A stretch of 64,000 bases of DNA from Acidobacteriota bacterium (GTDB lineage: Bacteria; Acidobacteriota; Blastocatellia; UBA7656): NCBI GenBank assembly GCA_016201275.1, contig JACQDB010000118.1, forward strand, positions 1 to 64,000. Direction: 5' to 3'. This document shows, piece by piece, positions 9,448 to 18,312 of this stretch. The position numbers and the translations under genes were made by a program. The first letter of the stretch is position 1. Each line of letters starts with the position of its first letter. The notes below the pieces were generated by a model, which saw only the letters and a program-made list of their open reading frames with translations, did no database searches and was not told where the DNA came from.

Positions 9448-10146
9448 ATGAGCGCAAAAGAGAAGGTCGAATCGCTGCACGATTTGATACGGCTGTTATT
9501 CAAACCGCACCCCTGGCACGGCGTCTCTAGCGGTGAAGACGCGCCCAACAGCGTCAATGTTTATATCGAAATCGTGCCGACCGACACCATCAAATACGAG
9601 TTGGACAAAGAGACCGGGCTGTTAAAGATTGACCGTCCGCAACTCTATTCCAATATCTGCCCGGCGTTGTACGGCTTCATTCCGAAAACTTATTGCGGCG
9701 ATAGCGTGGGCGAATTCAGCGCGCAAAAAGCCGGACGCGAACGGATTCGTGGCGATGGCGACCCTATGGATATTTGTGTGCTGTCGGAAAAAACGGTGAC
9801 GCATGGCGACATCCTTTTGCAGGCGATTCCGGTGGGCGGTATTCGTATGATTGACGGCGAAGAGGCTGACGACAAAATCATTGCAGTGATGAAAGGTGAT
9901 GCGGCCTATGGCGAGTTGAGAGAGATCAATGAATGTCCGCAATCGTTGATTGATCGCCTGCGCCATTATTTTTTGACTTACAAAGATGTGCCGGGCGGCA
10001 AAAACCCGACCGTCGAATTGACCCACCTGTACGGGCGTGATGAAGCCCACGAAGTTATACGCCGCAGCCGCGAAGATTATTTGGCGAAATTCGGCGACGT
10101 AGAAGGAATGCTTGTCGAAGCGATGCGGAATTATGTGAAGCGATGA
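9448..10146 (+). CDS. ppa: Inorganic pyrophosphatase
   Basis: This soluble family I pyrophosphatase hydrolyses PPi to phosphate in the cytoplasm. The signature DGDPMDICVLSE carries the metal-binding aspartates, and YGFIPKTYCGD is the substrate region. At 232 aa it is longer than bacterial Ppa (about 175), with an extended N-terminus (HDLIRLLFKPHPWHG) that resembles larger cofactor-dependent forms. The track start at 9385 is replaced by ATG 9448, which follows a purine-rich AGCAGGG and gives the natural N-terminus. Its stop overlaps the start of the next gene by four bases. Confidence 0.93.
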   Translation: MSAKEKVESLHDLIRLLFKPHPWHGVSSGEDAPNSVNVYIEIVPTDTIKYELDKETGLLKIDRPQLYSNICPALYGFIPKTYCGDSVGEFSAQKAGRERIRGDGDPMDICVLSEKTVTHGDILLQAIPVGGIRMIDGEEADDKIIAVMKGDAAYGELREINECPQSLIDRLRHYFLTYKDVPGGKNPTVELTHLYGRDEAHEVIRRSREDYLAKFGDVEGMLVEAMRNYVKR

Positions 10147-11132
10147 GGTGGGGTTTGAAAAATAAAAGTCATTGGTGTTCGTTTGAAAGCGCTCTCAGTC
10201 TTGCCGCAGAAGATATAGAGATTGAGTTGCGAGGGCAAGAAAAACTTGCTTGGTCGGATTTCTTGTTGAATCCGCGCAGACTGCGTGGCAGTGATTTTTT
10301 AATGCGCTGGTCTCAAGGGGTGTGGAGCGAAGAGCGGCTGGTGCAGGCGATCAATGAAACAGGGCAATATTTTGCTTTGCCTTACGGCCCCAGCGGCACT
10401 GCGCCGGATGATGATGTGCGAGCGTTTGAATTATATTTTGAGCGCCTAGAGAAAGCCGGATTAGGCAAACTCAAACGCCCTGACCTGCTGATTTTCAAAG
10501 CTTCGAATGCACAGATGATTCAAGAAACAGTGGCAAACCTTGGCGGCGTTGGGGAATTGCCTTTCACTTCGGAAGAGGATGAGCGTATCAGAGCGATTCT
10601 CGCCAAGGCTATTATTGCTGTTGAATGTGAGAATAGCTTGTGGCGAGCAAAACAGATGCCTGATTATGGTGCAACATTAACTGCCCAACGCAGGTTGGAT
10701 GGGAAACTGGGACTGAAGAAAGCCGCAGTTTTGCCGACTGTTATCTTGAAAGAAGAAGATCGCAAGCCACTGTTTGGCTGGCAGTCTCAAAACGCCGTGA
10801 AGATTCATATCTGGCACGTCTTTTTTGATATGGCCTTTGGTCTTTCACTAGATACCGCGCAAGGCTTAATTACCAACGGAAATATTCAGCCAACAGAACA
10901 AATCTTCCAAGCCCCCGGTGGAGCGACAACAAAAAAAGCAATTTATAAATTTTATTATCACTATGCCTATCCGCTTGGTGAAACGCTGGAAGAGCCACAA
11001 TTAATTGCCGAGTGTATCACCGATAAAAATGGTCACATCCTGCCTTATGTAAAATTTGCAGGTGGCCGGTTGGCGATGAAATCGGAAGCGTTGGAAATTC
11101 TGAGTGAACTTTCGGAAAGTTTGAACAGGTAA
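10143..11132 (+). CDS. AccI-like type II restriction endonuclease
   Basis: The 329-aa protein resembles the AccI restriction enzyme family from memory (RPDLLIF followed by AIIAVECENSLWRAKQMPDYG, then HIWHVFFDMAFG and QAPGGATTKKAIYK). If so it would recognise a GTMKAC-type site, which the sequence cannot prove. The acidic residues of RPDLLIF and AVECENS are plausible metal ligands in a PD-(D/E)xK-like fold. Its start overlaps the pyrophosphatase stop (ATGA), and the methyltransferase follows after two bases, so the nuclease precedes its protecting enzyme in one transcript. It interrupts what would otherwise be housekeeping genes (ppa, proB). Confidence 0.62.
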   Translation: MRWGLKNKSHWCSFESALSLAAEDIEIELRGQEKLAWSDFLLNPRRLRGSDFLMRWSQGVWSEERLVQAINETGQYFALPYGPSGTAPDDDVRAFELYFERLEKAGLGKLKRPDLLIFKASNAQMIQETVANLGGVGELPFTSEEDERIRAILAKAIIAVECENSLWRAKQMPDYGATLTAQRRLDGKLGLKKAAVLPTVILKEEDRKPLFGWQSQNAVKIHIWHVFFDMAFGLSLDTAQGLITNGNIQPTEQIFQAPGGATTKKAIYKFYYHYAYPLGETLEEPQLIAECITDKNGHILPYVKFAGGRLAMKSEALEILSELSESLNR

Positions 11133-11134
11133 AA

Positions 11135-12655
11135 ATGCAAAAGCAGAAACTACCGAGTTCGGGAGTCGCAAGAGAATTGCTCAGAGTCAAAGGGCAATTC
11201 TGGACTCCCGATTGGGTCGCCGAAGCGATGGCCGCTTATGTCTTGAAGGGTGAGGTCAAAGAAGTCTTTGACCCGGCGGTTGGGGCTGGGGCGTTCTTTC
11301 GCGCTGCAAAAAAAATTGCCGCAGAATCTGGCAAACCTATTGCACTTTCAGGCACAGAACTAAACCTTGAGGTGTTGCAACAGGCTCGACAAAGCGGTTT
11401 GACGGAAAGCGATCTTGCCAATGTCCAGAGGCGCGACTTTGTCTTGCAGCCGCCGCAACAAAGATTCAAAGCCATTCTCGCCAACCCGCCTTACATACGG
11501 CATCACCGTCTGTCTGGCGAAGTCAAAGCGCAGTTGAAAAAATATGGTGCGCTCTTGATTGGCGAACCCTTGGATGGGCGCGCCGGACTGCACATCTACT
11601 TTCTGCTGCGCGCTCTGGAATTGCTGGATGATGACGGGCGTCTAGCCTTTCTCATGCCTGCCGATACCTGTGAAGGGATTTTTGCCAATCGCTTGTGGCG
11701 TTGGATTACGCAACACTACAGGCTTGATGCAGTCATCACTTTTTCTCCTGCGGCATCGCCGTTTCCGCAGGTCGACACCAACCCGATCATTTTTTTACTT
11801 CGCAAGTCCGCCCCAACACCAAGCTTCTTTTGGGCGAAATGTAACCAAGCGGAATCGTCTCACCTGAAAGAATGGATGAGTTCAGAATTTCACCGGGCGG
11901 CATCAACTGAACTGTCGGTTGCTGCGCGCAGTCTTGAAGAAGGTTTAACCACAGGCTTGTCGCGCACACCTGGGGCTGGCAAAAACCTCAGCCCCGTGCT
12001 GGCGGATTTCGCAACCGTGATGCGCGGCATCGCCACCGGAGCCAATGAATTTTTCTTCCTTACCGCAGCGCAAGCAAAAGCTCTTGATTTACCGCATGAA
12101 TTTTTGCTTCCTGCGATAGGACGCACCCGCGATGTAAGCGAGGAATGGGTGACGCAGGAAACTATCAAACAGCTTGAAACCGTAGGTCGTCCAACTTTGC
12201 TTTTTTCTCCTGATGGCCGACCGTTGAACGCATTCCCGTTGCCGGTGGCGACTTATTTACGACAAGGTGAAGCGCTGAACCTTCATCAAAAGCCGCTCAT
12301 TTCAACTCGTCGTCCGTGGTATAAAATGGAGACCCGCAATGTGCCGCCTATACTGTTTGCCTATCTGGGCAGACGCCACACCCGATTCATTCGTAATCTC
12401 GCAGGGGTGCTGCCGCTCACCGGTTTTCTCTGTGTCTATCCGCATCAAAAAGAGGCTGACTACATAGAAAAATTGTGGCAGGTGTTACGGCATCCGCAAA
12501 CCGTTGCCAATTTATCGCGGATAGGCAAATCCTACGGCGCAGGCGCTATCAAAGTGGAACCTCGCGCTCTGGAGCAATTGCCTTTGTCGGATGCGGTGCT
12601 GGCAAAAATCGGCTTCCAGCCCGTCGCCAAACCGGCGCAGTTATCGCTTTATTAA
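11135..12655 (+). CDS. N6-adenine DNA methyltransferase of the AccI-like system
   Basis: This 506-aa protein methylates adenine using S-adenosylmethionine. The order is motif I (FDPAVGAGAFF, near residue 50), then motif IV NPPYIRHH (near 120), then a long C-terminal target-recognition part, the gamma-class layout of TaqI/Eco57I-type enzymes. QFWTPDWVAEAMAAYVL is the motif X region. It starts two bases after the nuclease gene and ends 53 bases before proB. The pairing suggests a complete, probably active type II system; recognition sequence unknown. Confidence 0.85.
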   Translation: MQKQKLPSSGVARELLRVKGQFWTPDWVAEAMAAYVLKGEVKEVFDPAVGAGAFFRAAKKIAAESGKPIALSGTELNLEVLQQARQSGLTESDLANVQRRDFVLQPPQQRFKAILANPPYIRHHRLSGEVKAQLKKYGALLIGEPLDGRAGLHIYFLLRALELLDDDGRLAFLMPADTCEGIFANRLWRWITQHYRLDAVITFSPAASPFPQVDTNPIIFLLRKSAPTPSFFWAKCNQAESSHLKEWMSSEFHRAASTELSVAARSLEEGLTTGLSRTPGAGKNLSPVLADFATVMRGIATGANEFFFLTAAQAKALDLPHEFLLPAIGRTRDVSEEWVTQETIKQLETVGRPTLLFSPDGRPLNAFPLPVATYLRQGEALNLHQKPLISTRRPWYKMETRNVPPILFAYLGRRHTRFIRNLAGVLPLTGFLCVYPHQKEADYIEKLWQVLRHPQTVANLSRIGKSYGAGAIKVEPRALEQLPLSDAVLAKIGFQPVAKPAQLSLY

Positions 12656-12708
12656 ATTCCTCCTATGCTTGAAAAATTAATTCTTCGTCGTCATTCTGTA
12701 TCCTGAAC

Positions 12709-13887
12709 ATGGACAATTTTTCTACAACCGAGCGGGCGGCGATTGTTAAACAGGCGCGGCGCGTCGTCATCAAACTCGGCACTGCCGTGTTGATGCGCGA
12801 AGACAAGGGCATCGCCTTGAGTCGCTTCTATGCGTTCGTTGAAGCTATCGCCGATAGTAAACAGGCGGGGCGCGAGGTGTTGTTGGTGTCGTCTGGCGCA
12901 GTCGGCCTCGGCGCAGAACGCTTGGGGCTTTTCCGCAGCGGACAATTGTTGCCGCTCAAACAGGCGTGCGCCGCCATCGGGCAAGGGCGTTTGATGGCGC
13001 TCTATGCCGATGCCTTTGACCGCCTCGGCATCATCTCGGCGCAGGTGCTGTTGACCGAAGAAGATTTTTCCAACCGCAAACGCTATTTGAATCTGCGCGG
13101 CACCATCGCCAAACTTCTGGAACTGGGGGCGCTGCCCATCATCAATGAAAATGATACGGTCTCAACGGCGGAGCTTGAAGCGCTTGATGCGCCTGCCTAT
13201 ATCAAAATAAATTTTGGCGACAACGATAAATTGTCGGCGTTGATGGCGAGCAAAATCGAAGCCGACTTGTTGTTGATTCTCACCGATGTCGAAGGGCTTT
13301 TCACGGCAAACCCTAACCGTTCCAGCGAAGCGAAATTGATTCCACTGGTCGCAGAGATTACCGCCGAAGTCGAAGACCTTGCGCGCAGCGGCGACAAAAG
13401 CGCAGTCGGGCGCGGCGGCATGAGGGCGAAACTCGAAGCCGCCAGAATCGCCGTGCAATCAGGCTGTGCAGTCATCATCGCCAGCGGTAAAATCCCCAAT
13501 GTTATCGGGCGAATTTTTAATGGCGAAGACCTAGGCACACTGTTTTTGCCCCAGGCGGAATTGACCAGCAAGCGGCGCTGGATTGCGTATGCGACGAGCG
13601 TCAAAGCGGCGTTGGTTGTCAATCAGGGAGCGCGCACGGCGCTGGTTGAACGCAAGGCGAGTTTGCTGGCGGCAGGTGTTGTCGAAGTGCGCGGCACGTT
13701 CGAGCGCGGCGATGTGGTGAGCCTTCTCGATGAACAGCAACACGAATTCGCGCGCGGCATCGTTAATTATTCCAGCGACGAAGCGCGCAAAATCTCCGGG
13801 CTTGATTCATCAAAGATTGATGAATTGATTGAGAACCGAAATTACGACGCGCTCATCACCCGCGACAACATAGCGTTTCTCGTATAG
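12709..13887 (+). CDS. proB: Glutamate 5-kinase
   Basis: ProB phosphorylates glutamate, the first step of proline synthesis. The amino-acid-kinase domain starts VVIKLGTAVL, continues with VSSGAVGLGAERLGL and NENDTVSTAE, and contains FGDNDKLSALMA and GRGGMRAKLEAA. Residues from about 285 form a PUA domain, as in most bacterial ProB (total 392 aa, slightly long). It is followed by proA 83 bases on, forming the usual proBA pair. ATG 12709 is the only sensible start; its ribosome site is weak. Confidence 0.95.
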   Translation: MDNFSTTERAAIVKQARRVVIKLGTAVLMREDKGIALSRFYAFVEAIADSKQAGREVLLVSSGAVGLGAERLGLFRSGQLLPLKQACAAIGQGRLMALYADAFDRLGIISAQVLLTEEDFSNRKRYLNLRGTIAKLLELGALPIINENDTVSTAELEALDAPAYIKINFGDNDKLSALMASKIEADLLLILTDVEGLFTANPNRSSEAKLIPLVAEITAEVEDLARSGDKSAVGRGGMRAKLEAARIAVQSGCAVIIASGKIPNVIGRIFNGEDLGTLFLPQAELTSKRRWIAYATSVKAALVVNQGARTALVERKASLLAAGVVEVRGTFERGDVVSLLDEQQHEFARGIVNYSSDEARKISGLDSSKIDELIENRNYDALITRDNIAFLV

Positions 13888-13970
13888 GCGAAGGATGCTG
13901 AGAGAGAAATTTCTGGAAGAATAGAATTGTTGTAGGAGCTTTGTCAGAAAGCTTTTAATTGGAGTTGGGA

Positions 13971-15299
13971 ATGATGAAAACTGCTATGCAAAATCAAACG
14001 GTCACGGCAGCGGCGCGACAAGCCAAAGCCGCATCGGGCGTGTTGGCGCGACTGACTACAGACGAAAAAAATCACGCGCTGCGCCGCATCGCGCAAGGCT
14101 TGCGCGAACACGCTGAAGAAATTCTGGCGGCAAATAAAAAAGATGTTGAGGCGGCGCAACCCCTGGTTGAAGCGGGTGAATTAGCAGAGCCGTTGCTGCG
14201 TCGCTTGAAACTCGATGAAGCAAAGTTTGCCGACATCTTGGCGGGCCTCGAACAGGTTGCCGCGCTCGAAGACCCGGTTGGTAAAATCACTCTGGCGACC
14301 GAACTCGATGACGGCTTGCAACTCTTCCGCGTCAATTGTCCGTTGGGCGTGGTCGGCGTGATTTTTGAATCGCGCCCCGAAGCGCTCGTGCAAATCGCCA
14401 CGCTATGTTTGAAAAGCGGCAACAGCGTGTTGTTGAAAGGCGGGCGCGAAGCCGAGCATTCCAATCGCGCCCTCTTCAATGTTATTCAAACGGCTGCCGT
14501 CGAAGCCGGTGTGCCTGCCGCAGCCTTCGCACTGCTAGAGAGCCGCGAAGATGTGAACGCCTTGCTGACCGCCGAAGGTTTGGTGGATTTGATTATTCCG
14601 CGTGGCTCGAATGCGCTGGTGCGCTTCGTGCAACAGAACACCAACATCCCCGTGCTGGGTCATGCGGAAGGCCTCTGTCACATCTACGTTGACCGCGCCG
14701 CCGATTTGCACAAGGCATTAGCGATCACCGTTGACGCCAAGATTAGCTACCCCGCCGCTTGTAACGCGGTCGAAACTTTGTTGGTGAGCAGGGAAGTGGC
14801 GCAGGAGTTTTTGCCTATGGTTCTTGACGCTTTGCGCGAGGCGAATGTTGAAGTGCGCTGCGACGAATCATCAATCAAAGAGTTGCAACTTGAAGGCGTG
14901 AAGACGGCGACCGAAGAAGATTGGCGCACGGAATATAGCGATTTGATTTTGTCTATCAAGGTGGTCGCTTCGTTGGACGAAGCTATCGCGCACATCAATG
15001 AATACGGCTCGCATCACACCGAAGCGATGATAACGGAAGACCGAGCAGCGTTTGATAAATTTTTTGCCGAAGTGAATTCGGCAGGCGTTTATTTGAATGC
15101 GTCGCCGCGTTTTGCCGATGGCTTCCGTTACGGCTTCGGCGCAGAGGTCGGCATCAGCACCGGCACGCTTCATCCTCGCGGCCCGGTCGGACTCGAAGGT
15201 CTGGTGACTTATAAATACAAACTCGTAGGCGAAGGCCAAACGGTGGCGCGTTACACCGGCAAAGCCGCCAAGCCGTTCACCCACAAAACCCTTCTATAA
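13971..15299 (+). CDS. proA: Glutamate-5-semialdehyde dehydrogenase
   Basis: ProA reduces glutamyl 5-phosphate with NADPH. It is an aldehyde-dehydrogenase-fold protein; the conserved VIFESRPEALVQIA, LKGGREAEHSN and SYPAACNAVETLL (active-site cysteine) are all visible, as is FRYGFGAEVGISTGTLHPRGPVGLEGL near the C-terminus. The track uses a TTG at 13959, but ATG 13971 follows GGAG at six bases and is preferred (442 aa). It is translated downstream of proB. Confidence 0.95.
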   Translation: MMKTAMQNQTVTAAARQAKAASGVLARLTTDEKNHALRRIAQGLREHAEEILAANKKDVEAAQPLVEAGELAEPLLRRLKLDEAKFADILAGLEQVAALEDPVGKITLATELDDGLQLFRVNCPLGVVGVIFESRPEALVQIATLCLKSGNSVLLKGGREAEHSNRALFNVIQTAAVEAGVPAAAFALLESREDVNALLTAEGLVDLIIPRGSNALVRFVQQNTNIPVLGHAEGLCHIYVDRAADLHKALAITVDAKISYPAACNAVETLLVSREVAQEFLPMVLDALREANVEVRCDESSIKELQLEGVKTATEEDWRTEYSDLILSIKVVASLDEAIAHINEYGSHHTEAMITEDRAAFDKFFAEVNSAGVYLNASPRFADGFRYGFGAEVGISTGTLHPRGPVGLEGLVTYKYKLVGEGQTVARYTGKAAKPFTHKTLL

Positions 15300-15324
15300 G
15301 GGTGGTTCGGTTGCTTGCCCTTAC

Positions 15325-15353
15325 TTGACGGCAAACCCGCTTGTAATTACATT
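15325..15353 (+). promoter_or_regulatory. Sigma-70-type promoter of mazEF, leaderless transcript
   Basis: TTGACG (15325-15330) and TACATT (15348-15353) are separated by 17 bases. The mazE ATG begins only six bases after the -10 box, about where transcription should start, and no ribosome site precedes it. A leaderless mRNA is inferred. Confidence 0.6.
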
Positions 15354-15359
15354 GTAGCT

Positions 15360-15614
15360 ATGAAGACTCGGATCATAAGAATCGGCAACTCGCAAGGCAT
15401 ACGCATTCCAAAACTCTATTTACAGCAGACCGGGCTTGCTGAAGAAGTGGAGCTTGAAGTGCAAGACCGTGCAATCGTAATTCGTTCGGCAGAGCAGCCT
15501 CGACAGCGTTGGGCCGAAGCCTTCCGAGGTATGGCAGAACATGAGGATGACCAGCTTCTTGATGAGGAGTCAACGAATCTATCCAGTTGGGACAAGGCGG
15601 AGTGGCAATGGTAG
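15360..15614 (+). CDS. mazE: MazE-like antitoxin (AbrB/SpoVT fold)
   Basis: This 84-aa protein begins KTRIIRIGNSQGIRIPKLYL, the DNA-binding swapped-hairpin of MazE/AbrB antitoxins, followed by LEVQDRAIVIRSAEQPR. The acidic C-terminus (EHEDDQLLDEE) is the part expected to wrap around and block the toxin. The track start at 15315 is too early; ATG 15360 gives the family N-terminus. Its end overlaps mazF by seven bases, typical of such pairs, and the complex probably represses its own promoter. Confidence 0.85.
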   Translation: MKTRIIRIGNSQGIRIPKLYLQQTGLAEEVELEVQDRAIVIRSAEQPRQRWAEAFRGMAEHEDDQLLDEESTNLSSWDKAEWQW

Positions 15615-15931
15615 TCAAGCGTTTCGATGTCTATCTGATCAACCTAGACCCCACCATTGGTAGCGAGATTAAGAAAACCCGTCCGTGTCTGATCATTTCA
15701 CCGGACGAAATGAACCGCTACATCAATACCGTTATCGTCGCGCCAATGACTACGAAAGGGCGGACATATCCGACAAGAGTGGACTGTAGGTTTCAGGGTA
15801 AATCGGGGCAGATTGTCCTTGACCAGATTCGTACCGTTGACAAAGCGCGCCTGGTACAGCGGCTGGGCAAAGTGGATGCTCAGACCCAAACCAAAGTATC
15901 GTCAGTTTTAGGCGAGATGTTCGCACCCTGA
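15608..15931 (+). CDS. mazF: MazF-family mRNA endoribonuclease toxin
   Basis: This 107-aa toxin cleaves mRNA at short single-stranded motifs when its antitoxin is lost. FDVYLINLDPTIGSEIKKTRPCLIIS is the PemK/MazF core with the catalytic arginine, followed by VIVAPMTTKGR and GQIVLDQIRTVDKARL. Start ATG 15608 overlaps the end of mazE. Cleavage specificity cannot be read from the sequence. The pair sits after proA and is probably autonomous. Confidence 0.9.
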   Translation: MVVKRFDVYLINLDPTIGSEIKKTRPCLIISPDEMNRYINTVIVAPMTTKGRTYPTRVDCRFQGKSGQIVLDQIRTVDKARLVQRLGKVDAQTQTKVSSVLGEMFAP

Positions 15932-15973
15932 GCAGGCAACCCGATTCTAGCGTTGGTTGTCGAATGTGACGAA

Positions 15974-16087
15974 ATGAATAACGAAGAGGTAATCGAAACT
16001 ATACGCCACGTACTCGAAGAAAACGTACGCTCCTTCTCTAAGGCAGCAAACCCGGAGCGAGAGCGTTGGATGGTTCAAGAATCCTAA
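15974..16087 (+). CDS. Possible 37-aa small protein
   Basis: An ATG-started frame too short for the track encodes an acidic helical peptide (begins MNNEEVIETIRHVLEE). It lies 42 bases after mazF in the same direction. There is no strong ribosome site. It may be a gene remnant or chance; I list it because composition and codon use look protein-like. Confidence 0.25.
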   Translation: MNNEEVIETIRHVLEENVRSFSKAANPERERWMVQES

Positions 16088-16158
16088 AGGCTCGATGCAC
16101 CAGGTTTTGGGTAGCTCATCGTTTGTTTTTGATTCACGTCTGGTGTTTAGCGAGCGGC

Positions 16159-16743
16159 TCACAGTTTTGTATAGTAGGCATCGCCTGCACAGGCGCGACA
16201 CAACAGGCGCTGGTCTTTGATCACTTCGCGTTGGTCGTTGATGCCTTCGCCACACCCTTCGCAGATGACTCTGGAAACGGGGCGACCGGGCTGGTCTTGC
16301 GCCGGGACGTTTACTTTGACGCGCTCGATCTTAAATAATTTTTCATCAGGCAAAACTTTGTAGGCTTGAAGCTGGCGCTGATACTTGTTCTCGATTTCCG
16401 AGAAGGCAATATCTGCCGCCTCTCTCGATGAATCCAGAGCGACGACGCGCACCGCTGCATCGGTCTGCAAATTCAAAAAGGTCGCCGCGAGTTTGCCATA
16501 ATCGTGATACTTCAAGGTGCGTTTGCCCAAGCGACAACCGGTGACGGTGTTGATGGCATCGGCGGCGCAACGGTCTATTTCGACAAACACCAAAATGTTT
16601 TTGCGTTCGCTGTGGCGCGGGTCTGTGATGCCGATTTGCTGGCAACCGAGCATCGCCATACGCACGCCGAGGACTTGCCCTGCACACATATGACCGTGCG
16701 CTTGTTCGGCGCGTTCGAGATATTCTTCCAGCGTTTCCATCAT
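16159..16743 (-). CDS. FmdE-like protein with C-terminal zinc finger
   Basis: This 194-aa protein resembles the small FmdE domain first named from formylmethanofuran dehydrogenase subunit [16 protein letters not shown] and [24 protein letters not shown] are the characteristic segments with conserved His and Cys residues. The C-terminus adds a four-cysteine finger (CEGCGEG...CRAC), as in many bacterial members. A role with molybdenum or other metal cofactors is suspected for the family; the actual activity is unknown. No formate or formylmethanofuran dehydrogenase subunits are nearby. Confidence 0.78.
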   Translation of the reverse strand: MMETLEEYLERAEQAHGHMCAGQVLGVRMAMLGCQQIGITDPRHSERKNILVFVEIDRCAADAINTVTGCRLGKRTLKYHDYGKLAATFLNLQTDAAVRVVALDSSREAADIAFSEIENKYQRQLQAYKVLPDEKLFKIERVKVNVPAQDQPGRPVSRVICEGCGEGINDQREVIKDQRLLCRACAGDAYYTKL

Positions 16744-16972
16744 CGTTTTTCCCGGCGCTGATTATAGCTTTCCAACGCAGGGTTTGAAAGAATGCGGCGC
16801 GCAAACGTATAGAAAAGGCTGGCAATAATATATTTCACCCACTCACCCACTTACCTGAATCAGGATAATCTCGACACTTATCATTGACCATAGTATGATT
16901 GCGACGGCTTCTTAAGTTATTTAAGTTCAAACCCGGTTAGATGGAATAATTTTTGTGTAAAGGAAGATTGAC

Positions 16973-17293
16973 GTGCCAACTGTTTCGGGGTTCGAGTCTC
17001 CTGTCGAATTGGCTGAACACTATAAAAAACACGTCATTAAAAGAAAGGAATTTGGCATAATATCAAAGGCTGAATACGATGCGATGGCAAAGGCTTTTCT
17101 TAGTGCGCCGTTGTCTGCTGACTTTGAAGAATGTATAAGAAGCAGGGAAGGAGACTTGATTCGGTACAATAAAGCGACAAACGAGTTTGGTGTCCTTCGT
17201 TCTGATGGTGTTATAAGAACATATTTTAAGCCAAACCCTAGCAGGCATGGCTTACCCACTAACCTTGATTACTTTTATTCGGAGTGTGTATGA
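16973..17293 (+). CDS. Putative stand-alone toxin domain (polymorphic-toxin/BECR-like)
   Basis: The 106-aa protein starts at GTG 16973, preceded by AGGAAG at six bases. Its pattern (ELAEHYKKHVIKRKEFG, then CIRSREGDLIRYNKATNEFG, then GVIRTYFKPNPSRHG) resembles, from memory, nuclease-type domains found at the C-termini of Rhs and other polymorphic toxins. His, Arg and the T-Y-F motif are candidate active residues. Here it stands alone with no delivery domain or signal peptide. It overlaps the next gene by four bases, and both are more AT-rich than flanking DNA. Toxin activity is inference; it could also be a cytoplasmic toxin-antitoxin module. Confidence 0.55.
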   Translation: MPTVSGFESPVELAEHYKKHVIKRKEFGIISKAEYDAMAKAFLSAPLSADFEECIRSREGDLIRYNKATNEFGVLRSDGVIRTYFKPNPSRHGLPTNLDYFYSECV

Positions 17294-17649
17294 ACGGAAA
17301 TTATAATTGCCCAGTGTGTGGATTTGATAAGTTAGTGCATCCTCCTGAAAGGTTTTATATATGTCCCTGCTGTGGAACAGAATTTGGGTACGACGATGCT
17401 ACTTTGAGCCATCCAGATTTGCGTAGAGAATGGATTAATAATGGGTTGGAATGGTTTAGTGATGCTATAAATCCCCCTGTGGGATGGAATCCTATTGTGC
17501 AATTAATACGTGCTGGATATGGCCGAGATTTACCGGCGTTATACAGTCCATCTGCCCAAGAAACGCGAGGTTTTGTGGATGAGCGGACACTTGTAAGAGA
17601 TGCTTTTTCGCGACCAGGTTCTCCAATTGCCTCAGTAGCAGCCGCGTAG
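17290..17649 (+). CDS. Zinc-ribbon protein, putative immunity/antitoxin partner
   Basis: This 119-aa protein starts at ATG 17290, with GGAG six bases upstream inside the preceding gene and an ATGA overlap. Two CxxC pairs (CPVCGF near residue 8 and CPCCGTEFGYDD near 27) should bind zinc; DLRREWINNGLEWFS and PPVGWNPIVQLIRAGY follow. Similar zinc-ribbon proteins are common next to polymorphic toxin genes, which together with the overlap suggests it neutralises the upstream product. The assignment rests on context; no binding site is known. Confidence 0.6.
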   Translation: MNGNYNCPVCGFDKLVHPPERFYICPCCGTEFGYDDATLSHPDLRREWINNGLEWFSDAINPPVGWNPIVQLIRAGYGRDLPALYSPSAQETRGFVDERTLVRDAFSRPGSPIASVAAA

Positions 17650-17662
17650 CGAGGATTTCAAA

Positions 17663-18142
17663 ATGTTAAAACTTCTTGTATTTGCGCCATGTGAAAAAGT
17701 TATTATCGCAGAAGATAAAACATCGTCTGTGATAACTTTCCTTGAGGTTGTTAACATTTCAATAAGCCCAGAGCAAGTGGCCGAATTAGAGCCAGATACA
17801 GGGGTACCTTTTGCTTGGTATGTGTTTTCCTTATGGCACAAGGAAACCGACGAAGATATTGGGAATTATATGCAACGAATCAGGCTCATATTGCCTGATA
17901 ATAAGATTGCGGTAGATGTAGATAGCCCTTTTGAAATCACCTCTCAATTTCGTAATGCACGCCTCCATGTTCGAATAAACGGATTCCCAATCCCGAAAAT
18001 TTCTGGTGATTGCAAGTTAAAAGTGTTTTTACGCAAGGCTGATAGCCAAGATGACTGGCAAGAGGTTGGAGAGTACCCAATTATCGTTCAGTTTACAGGT
18101 CAAAGCCTACCGCAATCAGAAGAGGCTACTCCTTCCGAGTGA
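17663..18142 (+). CDS. Conserved hypothetical protein
   Basis: The 159-aa soluble protein begins MLKLLVFAPCEKVIIAEDK and looks like an all-beta domain. I associate this N-terminal pattern with a broad family of unknown function (DUF6941-like), not checked. It starts 13 bases after the zinc-ribbon gene, in the same AT-rich cassette and direction. Its 3' end overlaps the oppositely oriented 55-aa gene by 27 bases. Function unknown; it may be cargo rather than part of the putative toxin pair. Confidence 0.65.
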   Translation: MLKLLVFAPCEKVIIAEDKTSSVITFLEVVNISISPEQVAELEPDTGVPFAWYVFSLWHKETDEDIGNYMQRIRLILPDNKIAVDVDSPFEITSQFRNARLHVRINGFPIPKISGDCKLKVFLRKADSQDDWQEVGEYPIIVQFTGQSLPQSEEATPSE

Positions 18143-18283
18143 CTTTATTCTTTTGTGGGTTTTTCGCTCGTATTGAGCCTGTCTTTCCGCAATCTCTTTT
18201 TTAGAAATAGCGATAACCTTTTGAGTTAACTCTTTGAACTTCTCAAAAGGCGTTCGCCTGTCATGATCAGTTAGTGCTTTCAT
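18116..18283 (-). CDS. Small conserved charged protein (55 aa), missed by the ORF track
   Basis: An ATG at 18283, four bases after AAGGA, opens a 55-codon frame. The product begins MKALTDHDRRTPFEKFKEL and continues QKVIAISKKEIAERQAQYE. This L-T-x-x-E/D-R-x-P-F-E-x-F ... V-x-K-x-E-I pattern matches a family of tiny proteins I remember as widespread in cyanobacteria and other bacteria, often beside toxin genes. The sequence is strongly charged and helical, like an antitoxin. It overlaps the converging gene by 27 bases. Identity as a real gene is well supported by pattern and ribosome site; function is not known. Confidence 0.7.
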   Translation of the reverse strand: MKALTDHDRRTPFEKFKELTQKVIAISKKEIAERQAQYERKTHKRIKSLGRSSLF

Positions 18284-18312
18284 ACATTCCTTTATAGCGA
18301 GAAATTACTACG